NCBI GenBank assembly: GCA_002360535.1
Contig: DEQR01000064.1
Coordinates: 35,442-77,943, forward strand
Length of the DNA: 42,502 nt
Source: Thiobacillus sp. UBA3361
Lineage (GTDB): Bacteria; Pseudomonadota; Gammaproteobacteria; Burkholderiales; Thiobacillaceae
Direction of reading: 5' to 3'
Each line of letters opens with the position of its first letter. The first letter of the stretch is position 1. The notes under the pieces are model-generated. The model did not search any database. It saw only the letters and a program-made list of their open reading frames with translations, and was not told the origin of the DNA. This document shows positions 8,095 to 15,512 of the stretch, piece after piece. The position numbers were made by a program, and so were the translations under genes.

Positions 8095-9027
8095 ATGACG
8101 GACAAGATCAAGCACTTCCTGCAGTTCCGGGATCTGAGCCGGGGCGAGCTGGAACACCTGTTCGAGCGCACCCGCATCATCAAGGAGCGCTTCAAGCGCT
8201 ACCAGCCCTACCATCCGCTGGTGGACCGTACCCTGGCGATGATCTTCGAGAAAAGCTCCACCCGCACCCGCCTCTCCTTCGAGGCGGGCATGCACCAGCT
8301 GGGCGGGGCGGCCATCTACCTGAACACCCGCGACACCCAGCTGGGCCGGGGCGAGCCGGTGGAGGACGCGGCCGAGGTGATCTCGCGCATGGTCGATATC
8401 GTCATGATCCGCACCTACGAGCAGGAGATCATCGAGCGCTTCGCCGCCCATTCCCGGGTGCCGGTGATCAACGGCCTGACCAACGAATACCACCCCTGCC
8501 AGATCCTGGCCGACATCTACACCTACATCGAGCATCGCGGTCCCATCCGCGGCAAGACCGTGGCCTGGATCGGCGACTCCAACAACATGTGCAACACCTG
8601 GTTGCAAGCCGCCGAGATGTTCGACTTCAACGTGCATGTCTCCACGCCGCCGGGCTATGAGGTAGAGCCTGAGCGGGCCGGTCTGTACGGCACCGACCAC
8701 TACGAGGAATTCGCCGACCCGATCGAGGCCTGCCGCGGCGCCCACCTGGTGACCACCGATGTATGGACCAGTATGGGTTTCGAGGCCGAGAACGAGGCGC
8801 GCATGAAGGCATTCGCCGACTGGCGCGTGGACGCCGAGATGATGGCGGTGGCCGCCGGGGATGCCGTGTTCATGCACTGCCTGCCCGCCCACCGCGGCGA
8901 GGAGGTGGACGCGGAGGTCATCGACGGGCCCCAGAGCGTGGTCTGGGACGAGGCCGAGAACCGGCTGCACACCCAGAAGGCGCTGATGGAGTTCCTCCTG
9001 CTCGGGCACATAAGGGAGCAGACATGA
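8095..9027 (+). CDS. argF: Ornithine carbamoyltransferase ArgF
   Basis: ArgF joins carbamoyl phosphate and ornithine to form citrulline. The 310-residue protein has the carbamoyl-phosphate loop STRTR (residues 55-59) and the ornithine-loop motif HCLP (261-264). Between them are the conserved HPCQILADIYT segment and the WIGDSNNMCNTW strand. Length and motifs fit the anabolic enzyme. The TGA stop overlaps the ATG of the following DUF2283 gene by four bases (ATGA), which suggests translational coupling. Position between argD and argG supports an arginine biosynthesis operon. Confidence 0.97.
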   Translation: MTDKIKHFLQFRDLSRGELEHLFERTRIIKERFKRYQPYHPLVDRTLAMIFEKSSTRTRLSFEAGMHQLGGAAIYLNTRDTQLGRGEPVEDAAEVISRMVDIVMIRTYEQEIIERFAAHSRVPVINGLTNEYHPCQILADIYTYIEHRGPIRGKTVAWIGDSNNMCNTWLQAAEMFDFNVHVSTPPGYEVEPERAGLYGTDHYEEFADPIEACRGAHLVTTDVWTSMGFEAENEARMKAFADWRVDAEMMAVAAGDAVFMHCLPAHRGEEVDAEVIDGPQSVVWDEAENRLHTQKALMEFLLLGHIREQT

Positions 9028-9251
9028 ACCTGGCCTATTTCAAGGACATGGATTCACTGTATATCGAGCTTTCCCCGGAAGACCCGGCCCATGCCTGGGA
9101 GGCCCAGGAGGGTGTGGTCATCAACCTGTCCGGGGACGGCAGGGTAGTCGGTATCGAAATCCAGCACGCCAGCAAGAAGACCGACCTGTCGCTGCTGCGG
9201 GTGGGCAACTTTCCCGGCGAGGTGCATGCGGTGGAAGGTTCCGCGCATTAA
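9024..9251 (+). CDS. DUF2283 family small protein
   Basis: This 75-residue protein begins MNLAYFKDMDSLYIEL, the typical opening of DUF2283 proteins, followed by the VVINLSGDGRVVGIEI beta-strand pair. The family has no settled biochemical role. It is often found as a small stand-alone beta-rich domain, sometimes next to toxin-antitoxin genes. Here no toxin-like partner is visible. Its start overlaps the argF stop, and argG follows 50 bases later, so it is embedded in the arginine operon. Coding is supported by the family match and the ATGA overlap. A link to arginine metabolism is positional only. Confidence 0.82.
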   Translation: MNLAYFKDMDSLYIELSPEDPAHAWEAQEGVVINLSGDGRVVGIEIQHASKKTDLSLLRVGNFPGEVHAVEGSAH

Positions 9252-9301
9252 GCGTTTTCCAGCCCGGTGTCGATCGGGTTCGTAATCCAACGGGTGAATA
9301 C

Positions 9302-10546
9302 ATGAGCGAAGTGAAAAGAGTGGTGCTCGCCTACTCGGGCGGGCTGGATACCTCGGTGATCCTGAAGTGGCTGCAGGACATGTACCAGTGCGAGGTGGTC
9401 ACCTTCACCGCCGACATCGGCCAGGGCGAAGAACTGGAACCGGCGCGCGAAAAGGCCATCAAGCTGGGCATCAAGCCCTCGCAAATTTATATAGAGGACC
9501 TGCGCGAGGAGTTCGTGCGGGACTTCGTGTTCCCCATGTTCCGGGCCAACACCATTTACGAGGGCGAGTACCTGCTGGGCACCTCCATCGCCAGGCCCCT
9601 GATCGCCAAGCGGCTGATCGAGATAGCGGCGGAGACGGGCGGCGACGCCATCGCCCACGGCGCCACCGGCAAGGGTAACGACCAGGTGCGCTTCGAGATG
9701 GGCGCCTACGCCCTGAACCCGGACATCCGCATCATCGCCCCCTGGCGCGAGTGGGACCTGCTGTCGCGCGAGAAGCTGCTGGCCTACGCCGAGAGCCACG
9801 GCATCCCCGTGGAGATGAAGCACAAGAGCGGCGGCAGCCCCTATTCCATGGACGCCAACCTGCTGCATATCTCCTACGAGGGCCGCGTCTTGGAAGACCC
9901 GGGCCGCGAGGCGGAGGACGACATGTGGCGTTGGACCGTGGCCCCCGAGGCCGCCCCCAACGAGCCGGAATATCTGGAGATCGAATTCGAGCGGGGGGAC
10001 GCAGTGTCCGTCAACGGCCTGCGCATGGGTGCGGCAGAGCTGCTCGCCAAGCTCAACGAGATGGCGGGCAAGCACGGCGTGGGCCGCCTGGACATGGTGG
10101 AGAACCGCTACGTGGGCATGAAGAGCAGGGGCTGCTACGAGACCCCCGGCGGCACCATCCTCCTCAAGGCCCACCGGGCCATGGAATCCATCACCCTGGA
10201 CCGGGAGGTGGGCCACCTCAAGGACGACCTGATGCCCCGCTACGCCAGCCTGATCTACAACGGCTATTGGTGGAGCCCGGAGCGCATCGCCCTGCAAACC
10301 CTCATCGACCACACCCAGCAGAACGTCAACGGCTGGGTGCGGCTCAAGCTCTACAAGGGCAGCGTCAGCGTGGTGGGCCGGGATTCCAAGACCGATTCCC
10401 TGTTCGACCCGGCCATCGCCACCTTCGAGGACGACGCCGGCGCCTACGACCAGAAGGACGCGGGCGGCTTCATCAAGCTCAACGCCCTGCGCATGCGAAT
10501 TGCTGCAAAACTCGAAGCGGCGAAACTGGACAAGCGGAGGAAGTGA
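9302..10546 (+). CDS. argG: Argininosuccinate synthase ArgG
   Basis: ArgG condenses citrulline and aspartate, using ATP, to argininosuccinate. The 414-residue protein begins with the ATP pyrophosphatase P-loop SGGLDTS (residues 12-18). It has the GATGKGNDQVRFE segment and the citrulline and aspartate binding region SGGSPYSMDANLLHIS. The C-terminal YKGSVSVVGRDS strand region is intact. Its length matches the family. The next gene starts two bases after its stop, with a GGAGG ribosome binding site inside the argG end. argH is not in the window. Confidence 0.97.
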   Translation: MSEVKRVVLAYSGGLDTSVILKWLQDMYQCEVVTFTADIGQGEELEPAREKAIKLGIKPSQIYIEDLREEFVRDFVFPMFRANTIYEGEYLLGTSIARPLIAKRLIEIAAETGGDAIAHGATGKGNDQVRFEMGAYALNPDIRIIAPWREWDLLSREKLLAYAESHGIPVEMKHKSGGSPYSMDANLLHISYEGRVLEDPGREAEDDMWRWTVAPEAAPNEPEYLEIEFERGDAVSVNGLRMGAAELLAKLNEMAGKHGVGRLDMVENRYVGMKSRGCYETPGGTILLKAHRAMESITLDREVGHLKDDLMPRYASLIYNGYWWSPERIALQTLIDHTQQNVNGWVRLKLYKGSVSVVGRDSKTDSLFDPAIATFEDDAGAYDQKDAGGFIKLNALRMRIAAKLEAAKLDKRRK

Positions 10547-10548
10547 CC

Positions 10549-10860
10549 GTGTCCCAATTCGACAACGTCAGCGTGGTCAAACAGGCCAACGTCTATTTCG
10601 ACGGCAAGTGCGTGTCCCACACGGTGATGTTTCCGGACGGCACCAAGAAGAGCGTGGGGGTGATCCTGCCCGCCACCCTGACCTTCAACACCGGCGTGCC
10701 CGAGACCATGGAATGCGTGGCCGGCCGCTGCAAGGTGCGTTTGAAGGGGGAGAGCGAATGGAGCCACTACGGGCCGGGCGAATCCTTCAGCGTGCCGGGC
10801 AACTCCAGCTTCGACATCGAGGCCCTGGAGCCCTACCACTACGTCTGCCATTTTGGATAA
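10549..10860 (+). CDS. ppnP: Pyrimidine/purine nucleoside phosphorylase PpnP
   Basis: PpnP (formerly YaiE, DUF1255) is a small cupin-fold enzyme that phosphorolyses several nucleosides to base and ribose 1-phosphate. From the GTG at 10549 the protein is 103 residues, close to the family norm of about 94-105. The cupin core is visible in KSVGVILPATLTFNTGVPE and GPGESFSVPGNSSFDI. The GTG is chosen because a GGAGG ribosome binding site lies about nine bases upstream and no in-frame ATG is close. It follows argG by two bases and is probably in the same transcript. The relation to arginine synthesis is unclear. Confidence 0.88.
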   Translation: MSQFDNVSVVKQANVYFDGKCVSHTVMFPDGTKKSVGVILPATLTFNTGVPETMECVAGRCKVRLKGESEWSHYGPGESFSVPGNSSFDIEALEPYHYVCHFG

Positions 10861-10877
10861 ACGCCTGAAACCTTTGG

Positions 10878-10897
10878 ATTCCGGCTTGTGCCGGAAT
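10878..10897. repeat. REP-like hairpin
   Basis: ATTCCGGC and GCCGGAAT form a perfect 8-base stem around the 4-base loop TTGT, followed by GAC. This is the shape of the short palindromic elements scattered between genes in many proteobacteria. It lies between ppnP and the proteasome homologue, where it could trim or stabilise the transcript. There is no T-run, so it is not an intrinsic terminator. Confidence 0.6.
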
Positions 10898-10911
10898 GAC
10901 GGACAAGAACC

Positions 10912-11490
10912 ATGACCACCATCGCCGTCGTCAAGAAGGCCGGCCGGATCGCCATCGCCGCCGACACCCTCACCAAGTGGGGGCTGGGCAAGGAATCGGC
11001 CGCCTACATCGTCAACCACACCAAGCTCATGCAGGTGGGTGACAGCTGGCTGGCGGTGTCCGGCAACGCCACCTTCAAGCACGTGCTGGACGACTGGTTC
11101 GTCCACCCCACGCGCAAGAACACCCCGTTGCGCAGCGCCGGCGAGATCTTCACTGCCTGGCAGAAGCTGCACAAAGCGTTGAAGGAGGACTATTACCTGC
11201 GTCCCGAGGAGCAGCAGGATGATGCCCTGGAGTCCTCACGCATGGATGTGCTGATCGCCAACCCCTGGGGCATCTTCGGCGTCTCGGGCATGCGCACGGT
11301 GCAGGAATACGCCCGCTTCTACGCCTACGGCAGCGGTACCGAGATCGCCCTGGGCGCCTTGTTCGCCACCTACGATCTGGCCGACCGGGACGCGGAATCC
11401 CTGGCCCGGCTGGCCATCGAAGCCGCCGCCGAGTTCGACGACGGCACCGGGCTGCCCATCGAGACCCGCGTCATGGCGCAACAAGCATAG
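10912..11490 (+). CDS. Proteasome-like Ntn hydrolase (BPH-type)
   Basis: This 192-residue protein has the fold signature of proteasome beta subunits and HslV. It begins MTTIAVVKK, so removal of Met1 would expose a nucleophilic threonine (Thr2). Asp18 falls where HslV has Asp17. Lys38 in NHTKLMQVGDSW is the likely partner of HslV Lys33. A GSG motif (140-142) matches the conserved serine loop. The divergence from HslV and the absence of a neighbouring hslU fit the betaproteobacterial proteasome homologue (BPH), which is described as a tetradecameric double ring. No ATPase partner is encoded here, although clpX lies about 27 kb away. Substrates are unknown. It sits between ppnP and yajQ in the same direction. 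Confidence 0.85.
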   Translation: MTTIAVVKKAGRIAIAADTLTKWGLGKESAAYIVNHTKLMQVGDSWLAVSGNATFKHVLDDWFVHPTRKNTPLRSAGEIFTAWQKLHKALKEDYYLRPEEQQDDALESSRMDVLIANPWGIFGVSGMRTVQEYARFYAYGSGTEIALGALFATYDLADRDAESLARLAIEAAAEFDDGTGLPIETRVMAQQA

Positions 11491-11500
11491 GAGCCAAGCC

Positions 11501-11989
11501 ATGCCCTCCTTCGACATCGTCTCGGAAGTGGACAAGCAGGAACTGAAAAACGCCGTCGATCAGGCCAACAAGGAGATCGCCAACCGTTTCGACTTCAAGG
11601 GCTCCGACGCCCGTGTCGAACAGGCCGACTATGTGCTGACGGTCTATGCCGACGACGATTTCAAGCTCGACCAGGTGCGCGAGGTGCTCAACGGCAAGCT
11701 GGTCAAGCGCGGCATCGACGTGCGCTGCCTGGACGCCGCGGAGAAGAGCGAGAAGGTGTCCGGCAACAAGGTGAAATTGCAGGTCAAGGTGCGCAACGGC
11801 ATCGAGACCGAGGTGGCCAAGAAGCTGGTGAAACTCATCAAGGACAGCAAGCTTAAGGTCACCGCCAGCATCCAGGGCGAGGTGGTGCGGGTCTCCGGCG
11901 CCAAGAAGGATGTACTCCAGGATTGCATCGCCCTGGCGCGCAAGTCCATCGACGAAGTCCCCCTCCAGTTCCAGAACTTTAGAGACTAG
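11501..11989 (+). CDS. yajQ: YajQ family nucleotide-binding protein
   Basis: YajQ proteins (DUF520) are small cytoplasmic proteins with two ferredoxin-like folds. Members in Xanthomonas and Pseudomonas bind c-di-GMP and act as effectors of transcription and virulence. The 162-residue length is normal. The opening MPSFDIVSEVD and the ANRFDFKGSDARVE segment are family hallmarks, as are the central VKRGID and C-terminal LQDCIALAR motifs. A GGAG-type ribosome binding site precedes the ATG. It follows the proteasome homologue by ten bases. A c-di-GMP role fits the other signalling genes in the window but is not shown by the sequence itself. Confidence 0.93.
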   Translation: MPSFDIVSEVDKQELKNAVDQANKEIANRFDFKGSDARVEQADYVLTVYADDDFKLDQVREVLNGKLVKRGIDVRCLDAAEKSEKVSGNKVKLQVKVRNGIETEVAKKLVKLIKDSKLKVTASIQGEVVRVSGAKKDVLQDCIALARKSIDEVPLQFQNFRD

Positions 11990-12005
11990 GGGGCGGCCCG
12001 CCCCC
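11989..12005. terminator. GC-rich inverted repeat between convergent genes
   Basis: GGGGGCGG and CCGCCCCC form an 8-base inverted repeat around one base, starting at the last base of the yajQ stop codon and ending 14 bases before the rhodanese stop. Its place between convergent genes suggests a bidirectional transcription end. It lacks a T-run on either strand, so function is inferred. Confidence 0.4.
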
Positions 12006-12018
12006 ATTCAGGACGGGT

Positions 12019-12471
12019 TCAATGCCCCACCGGGCCGGTGGCGCGGGCATGGGCCTCGAAGCCGCCCTTGCGCTTCCACTCCTCGAAACCGCCCTGAAGC
12101 AGCCGGGCGTTGTCCCAGCCGGCGATGCGCAGCGCGAAATAGGCCTGGGCGGACAGGGAGCCCGAATTGCAGTAGAGCAGCACCGGCCGATCGCGGGGAA
12201 TTTCATTGCGCCGGGCCAGCACCCTGCGCCATTCGATATTGATGGCGCCCGGGATGTGATCTTTTCCGAACTGCCCCGCGTCGCGGGCATCGATGACCAG
12301 GAAGCGCGGCCATTCGGCCGCTGGGATCTGTTCGGCGAAGATCACCCCGCCGCCGTAATCCACGAAATCCAGGTATTCCTCCATGGCCGTGATGGCCGGG
12401 TTGCCTTGCGCCCATACGGGTGCCTGCACGGCGAGGATGAGGGGTAGGGCGAAACGGGCGAAGGCGGACAT
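12019..12471 (-). CDS. Exported single-domain rhodanese
   Basis: From the ATG at 12471 this is a 150-residue protein with a signal peptide (MSAFARFALPLILAVQAPVWA, cut near residue 21) and one rhodanese domain. The domain shows VIDARDAGQFGKDHIPGAINI and the active-site loop CNSGSLS with Cys101 as the sulfur-carrying residue. Such proteins move sulfane sulfur or act in periplasmic redox handling. The frame runs on upstream to 12579, but those codons do not look like signal sequence, so the later start is chosen. It is convergent with yajQ. The exported location fits an organism that handles reduced sulfur outside the cytoplasm, which is inference. Confidence 0.87.
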   Translation of the reverse strand: MSAFARFALPLILAVQAPVWAQGNPAITAMEEYLDFVDYGGGVIFAEQIPAAEWPRFLVIDARDAGQFGKDHIPGAINIEWRRVLARRNEIPRDRPVLLYCNSGSLSAQAYFALRIAGWDNARLLQGGFEEWKRKGGFEAHARATGPVGH

Positions 12472-12579
12472 GGCGGTGTGAAGAGGGCCTGAAACGCGAC
12501 CAAGATAACAAGTGGCGGTTCGCAGCGGATGCGCGTTTTGTACCAGGCCGCCCATGCCGTCGGCGCGGCGGACGCCCAT

Positions 12580-12606
12580 TCAAGAAATTGGGGCAGCCTG
12601 CCGATA
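12580..12606 (+). promoter_or_regulatory. Candidate sigma-28 (FliA) promoter of the chemoreceptor gene
   Basis: TCAAG (12580-12584), 15 bases, then GCCGATA (12600-12606) matches the flagellar sigma factor consensus (TCAAG-N13-15-GCCGATA in pseudomonads, TAAA-N15-GCCGATAA in E. coli). It lies in the 313-base gap 12472-12784 in front of a chemoreceptor, a classic FliA target. A leader of about 170 bases would follow. The rest of that gap shows hairpin potential but no gene. Confidence 0.6.
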
Positions 12607-12613
12607 CCGTTGC

Positions 12614-12641
12614 TAAACGGGACGAGGCTGTCTGCCGATTC
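12614..12641 (+). promoter_or_regulatory. Possible second sigma-28-like promoter
   Basis: TAAA (12614-12617), 16 bases, then GCCGATTC (12634-12641), 34 bases downstream of the first site and with the same spacing offset. The -10 element is one to two bases from consensus. It may be a tandem promoter or a chance echo of the first. Confidence 0.3.
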
Positions 12642-12784
12642 CTGATCCCCCCGGTCACCATGTCCGAAGGCATCATCGATCCTCCTGTCAGCCGCTTTTC
12701 GCCACGGTGGCTCCTGATCCGCTCCGGAGACGCAATGAGCCGCATGAGACGGCGCGTGTTGATGTATTGATATCGGAGGTAGAG

Positions 12785-14413
12785 ATGAACTTATTGCGCA
12801 ACCTGAACATACGCACCCAGTTGTTCCTCACCCTGGCCATCGTGTTCGGTCTGTTCCTGGCTTCGGTGGTGGTGTCGCAGCAGGCCCTGAACCGGGCACG
12901 GGAGGGATTCACCGACTTCATCAGACAGGACCAGCAGGTGTTGCTCAACTTTACCGAGCTGTACGCCAACGGCCTGCAGATGGGCCAGGCCCTGCGCAAT
13001 ATCATCCTCGATCCGCAGAACCCCAAGGCCTACAAGAATTTCGACAAGGCCAGCGGAACCATGGATGAGGTCCTGGCCGCCACCATCCAGTTGGCCAGAG
13101 GCGATCAGGCGGTGAGCGAGGCTCTGGCGCAGGTACAAGGCCTGCGCACCACCCAGAAAGGCATGCAGGCGGAGATTCGCGGCCTGGTGGAACAGGGCGG
13201 GATCGAGGCGGCGGTGGGCAAGCTCAACAGCGAGGAAACGCCCGAGTGGCGCAAGATTCGCGCGATCCTGCTGGATCAGATCAAGGCGCAGAAGACGCGC
13301 ATCGAGGCGCAGGAGGCGGACATCCAGGCGGCCACCGCCCAGGCGCAGCACATCAGCATGGCCTTCGGTGTGTTGGCCGTGGGCCTGGGCCTCGCCGTGG
13401 GCATGGTCATCGCCCTGGGCATCAACCGGGATATGCGGCGACTGTCCGAATCCATGGCCGGACTGGCCAGCGGCGAGGGCGACCTGTCGGCCCGCCTGCC
13501 GGCGGAGGGCAACAACGAGCTGGCCCAGGTGGCCGCGGCCTTCAATACCTTCGTGGACAACCTGCAGGCCATGGTGAACGGCATCAAGGCGCAGGCCAAC
13601 CAATTGCATGGTTTGTCCGGAAACCTGGCCCAATCCTCGGCCAACCTGCGCCAGTCGGGCCATCAGCAGTCCAGCGCGGTCACCTCTACGGCCTCGGCCG
13701 TGGAGCAGATGACCGCCAGCATCGCCTCGGTGGCCGACAATACCGATCAGGTGCGGCGTGTCTCCCAGGAGAGCGCCAGTTACTCCGGCGAGGGGTTGCA
13801 GCGCATGGAACGCCTGGCCGGGTCCATGGCCGGCCTGCAGTCCGCAGTGCAAGAAATGTCCGGTTCCGTCGGCCAGTTCCTGGACAGCACCCACAGCATC
13901 ATCGGCGCCACCCAGCACGTTAAGGACATCGCCGACCAGATCAACCTGCTTGCCCTGAACGCGGCCATCGAGGCGGCGCGGGCCGGCGAACAGGGGCGCG
14001 GCTTCGCGGTAGTGGCCGATGAGGTGCGCAAGCTGGCGGAGAAGACCGCCCAATACGCCAATGAGATCAGCCGCGTGACCGCCGAGCTGGAAAGCCGCTC
14101 CGGCCAGGTGGAACAGGCCATCCGGCAGGGCGAAGCGGTGCTGCAGGACAGCGCGCGCTGCCGCGGCGAGGCCTCGGAAATCGTTGCCAAGGCGCACGAG
14201 TCGGTGCGCCACGCCTCCGGCGGCGTGGAGGAAATCGCCCATACGGTACGCGAGCAGACCCAGGCCAGTTCCCAGATATCCATCAACCTGGAACGCCTCT
14301 CCGGCCTGGCCGTGGACACCGAGCAGGCCATCAATGCATCCGATCGGACCGTGCAGGAAATGAAGGCCCTGGCCGATGCGCTGCACGCCACGGTATCGCG
14401 TTTCAAGAGCTGA
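12785..14413 (+). CDS. Methyl-accepting chemotaxis protein
   Basis: This 542-residue chemoreceptor signals ligand state to CheA through CheW. It has a first membrane helix (about residues 11-32), a periplasmic helical domain of about 155 residues that looks like a four-helix bundle, and a second membrane helix (about 191-214). A HAMP domain follows (about 215-270) and then the long cytoplasmic coiled coil. The hairpin tip that contacts CheA and CheW is seen at residues 384-419 (starting DQINLLALNAAIEAARAGEQ). No CheR-tethering pentapeptide is seen at the C-terminus (ends VSRFKS). The start at 12785 is preceded by a clear GGAGGT site, while an upstream in-frame ATG is not. The ligand cannot be predicted. 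Confidence 0.95.
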   Translation: MNLLRNLNIRTQLFLTLAIVFGLFLASVVVSQQALNRAREGFTDFIRQDQQVLLNFTELYANGLQMGQALRNIILDPQNPKAYKNFDKASGTMDEVLAATIQLARGDQAVSEALAQVQGLRTTQKGMQAEIRGLVEQGGIEAAVGKLNSEETPEWRKIRAILLDQIKAQKTRIEAQEADIQAATAQAQHISMAFGVLAVGLGLAVGMVIALGINRDMRRLSESMAGLASGEGDLSARLPAEGNNELAQVAAAFNTFVDNLQAMVNGIKAQANQLHGLSGNLAQSSANLRQSGHQQSSAVTSTASAVEQMTASIASVADNTDQVRRVSQESASYSGEGLQRMERLAGSMAGLQSAVQEMSGSVGQFLDSTHSIIGATQHVKDIADQINLLALNAAIEAARAGEQGRGFAVVADEVRKLAEKTAQYANEISRVTAELESRSGQVEQAIRQGEAVLQDSARCRGEASEIVAKAHESVRHASGGVEEIAHTVREQTQASSQISINLERLSGLAVDTEQAINASDRTVQEMKALADALHATVSRFKS

Positions 14414-14422
14414 CGACATATT

Positions 14423-14468
14423 GCGGACGGCCCGGCCGGGGCTGCGGAACCCCGAAGGGGCAGTCCGC
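14423..14468 (+). terminator. Branched hairpin after the chemoreceptor gene
   Basis: GCGGAC (14423-14428) pairs with GTCCGC (14463-14468) and encloses a CCCC-GAA-GGGG hairpin (14450-14460). TGTTTT follows. It sits ten bases after the receptor stop codon. The T-run is short, so termination is plausible rather than certain. Confidence 0.4.
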
Positions 14469-14502
14469 CTGTTTTGGTGATCCGGGGCCCCCGCGACGGG
14501 CT

Positions 14503-14596
14503 CCGGAAATTTTTTCCGGCCGGGTGATCGGCGTATGCCGGCCATCCCGATCCATGCGAACATAGCCAGGTTTTCCCCAGCCGCCCTTCTGGCGGC
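14503..14596 (+). other. Hairpin-rich leader before the Met-rich gene
   Basis: The stretch holds CCGGAAA-TTT-TTTCCGG (14503-14519), a perfect 7-base stem, and GCCGCC-CTTCT-GGCGGC (14580-14596), a perfect 6-base stem. Both precede the methionine-rich gene that starts at 14659. No known riboswitch motif is recognised. The structures may be terminator or leader elements. Confidence 0.3.
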
Positions 14597-14658
14597 CGAG
14601 CCACGCAGTCCGCGTTACCCCGAGTCGAATCGCCCAATCAACCGAATGGAGTCTGACC

Positions 14659-15360
14659 ATGCATAGATTCATGCCTCTCATCGCCGCCCTGGCCGTCAGC
14701 GGGCTGGCCCAGGCCGCCGAACCCGCCGCCGCGACCCCCGCCACGCCCCAGGCCTGGGCGGAAAAAATGGTGGACCTCAGTCAGAACGCCTCCGCCTTCA
14801 AGGACCCGGCCGCCTTCGCCCAATGGACCGGCGCCATGATGAACCCTGCCACCTCCATGGCCCTTATGCAGCAGGGCATGGACCCCAACGCCTACGCCCG
14901 CATGATGGCCGGGATGATGAATCCGGCCGCCATGCAGAACTACATGCAGTTCCTCGACCCGGCCGTGTCCATGAAATGGATGGCCGCCGGCATGGACCCC
15001 CGCTTCTACACCAACCTGCTGGGCCAGGGCCTCAACCCGGCCAACTACATGAACTGGATGACCCTGCCCATGAACCCACAGATGTGGAACATGGGCATGC
15101 AGATGCTCAACCCGGCCATGTACACCAACATGATGACCGCCCCCATGAACCCGGCCATGCTCAACAGCATGATGGCGCCGCTCAACCCCAACACCTACAT
15201 GAACTGGATGGGCGCGGGCATGAACCCGGCCACCTACGGTTCCTGGGGCGGTATGCTGGCGATGCCCGGCATGCCTTCTGCCGCACCTATGGCCGTACCC
15301 TTCGACCCGGCGGCACTGCTGAGGATGATGCCGGTACCCGCACCGGCACCGGCCAAATAA
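14659..15360 (+). CDS. Exported methionine-rich 13-residue repeat protein
   Basis: I do not recognise a named family. The 233-residue protein has a signal peptide (residues 1-20, cut after QAA). From residue 49 it is built of at least twelve tandem units of 12-13 residues, each marked by Asn-Pro or Asp-Pro: positions 49, 62, 75, 88, 100, 113, 126, 139, 151, 164, 176 and 189. The unit consensus is roughly (M/L)(N/D)PAxYxNWMxxG. About 35 of residues 60-211 are Met, near a quarter, and cysteine is absent. The C-terminus is Pro-Ala rich. Such composition could bind Cu(I) through Met side chains, act as a methionine-oxidation sink, or form a structural coat such as sulfur-globule envelope proteins. 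None of these is shown. The gene ends in a strong terminator, so it is probably monocistronic. Confidence 0.85.
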   Translation: MHRFMPLIAALAVSGLAQAAEPAAATPATPQAWAEKMVDLSQNASAFKDPAAFAQWTGAMMNPATSMALMQQGMDPNAYARMMAGMMNPAAMQNYMQFLDPAVSMKWMAAGMDPRFYTNLLGQGLNPANYMNWMTLPMNPQMWNMGMQMLNPAMYTNMMTAPMNPAMLNSMMAPLNPNTYMNWMGAGMNPATYGSWGGMLAMPGMPSAAPMAVPFDPAALLRMMPVPAPAPAK

Positions 15361-15379
15361 ACTTTCACCGTTCAGAGAC

Positions 15380-15412
15380 CCCGGTCATGTTCGGATTGAC
15401 CGGGTTTTTTTT
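15380..15412 (+). terminator. Intrinsic terminator of the Met-rich gene
   Basis: CCCGGTCA (15380-15387) and TGACCGGG (15397-15404) form a perfect 8-base stem with a 9-base loop, followed by eight T (15405-15412). It lies 19 bases after the stop codon. This is the clearest factor-independent terminator in the window. Confidence 0.88.
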
Positions 15413-15512
15413 ATCCGGGGCCCGCAATGCGTGGCCTGATCGGCAGCCAGGTGACCGATCGGGACATGGGGAGTGGTCCACGATGAGATGAGTATCCGTC
15501 GGGAAGACATCG

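Noticed and set aside
12700..12784. Possible second c-di-GMP riboswitch before the chemoreceptor (GAGACGCAATGAG resembles GACGCAAAG)
   Set aside because: The required GGCAAA strand, GAAA-capped stem and CCGG-CUAA segments are missing, so the resemblance is only a few bases.
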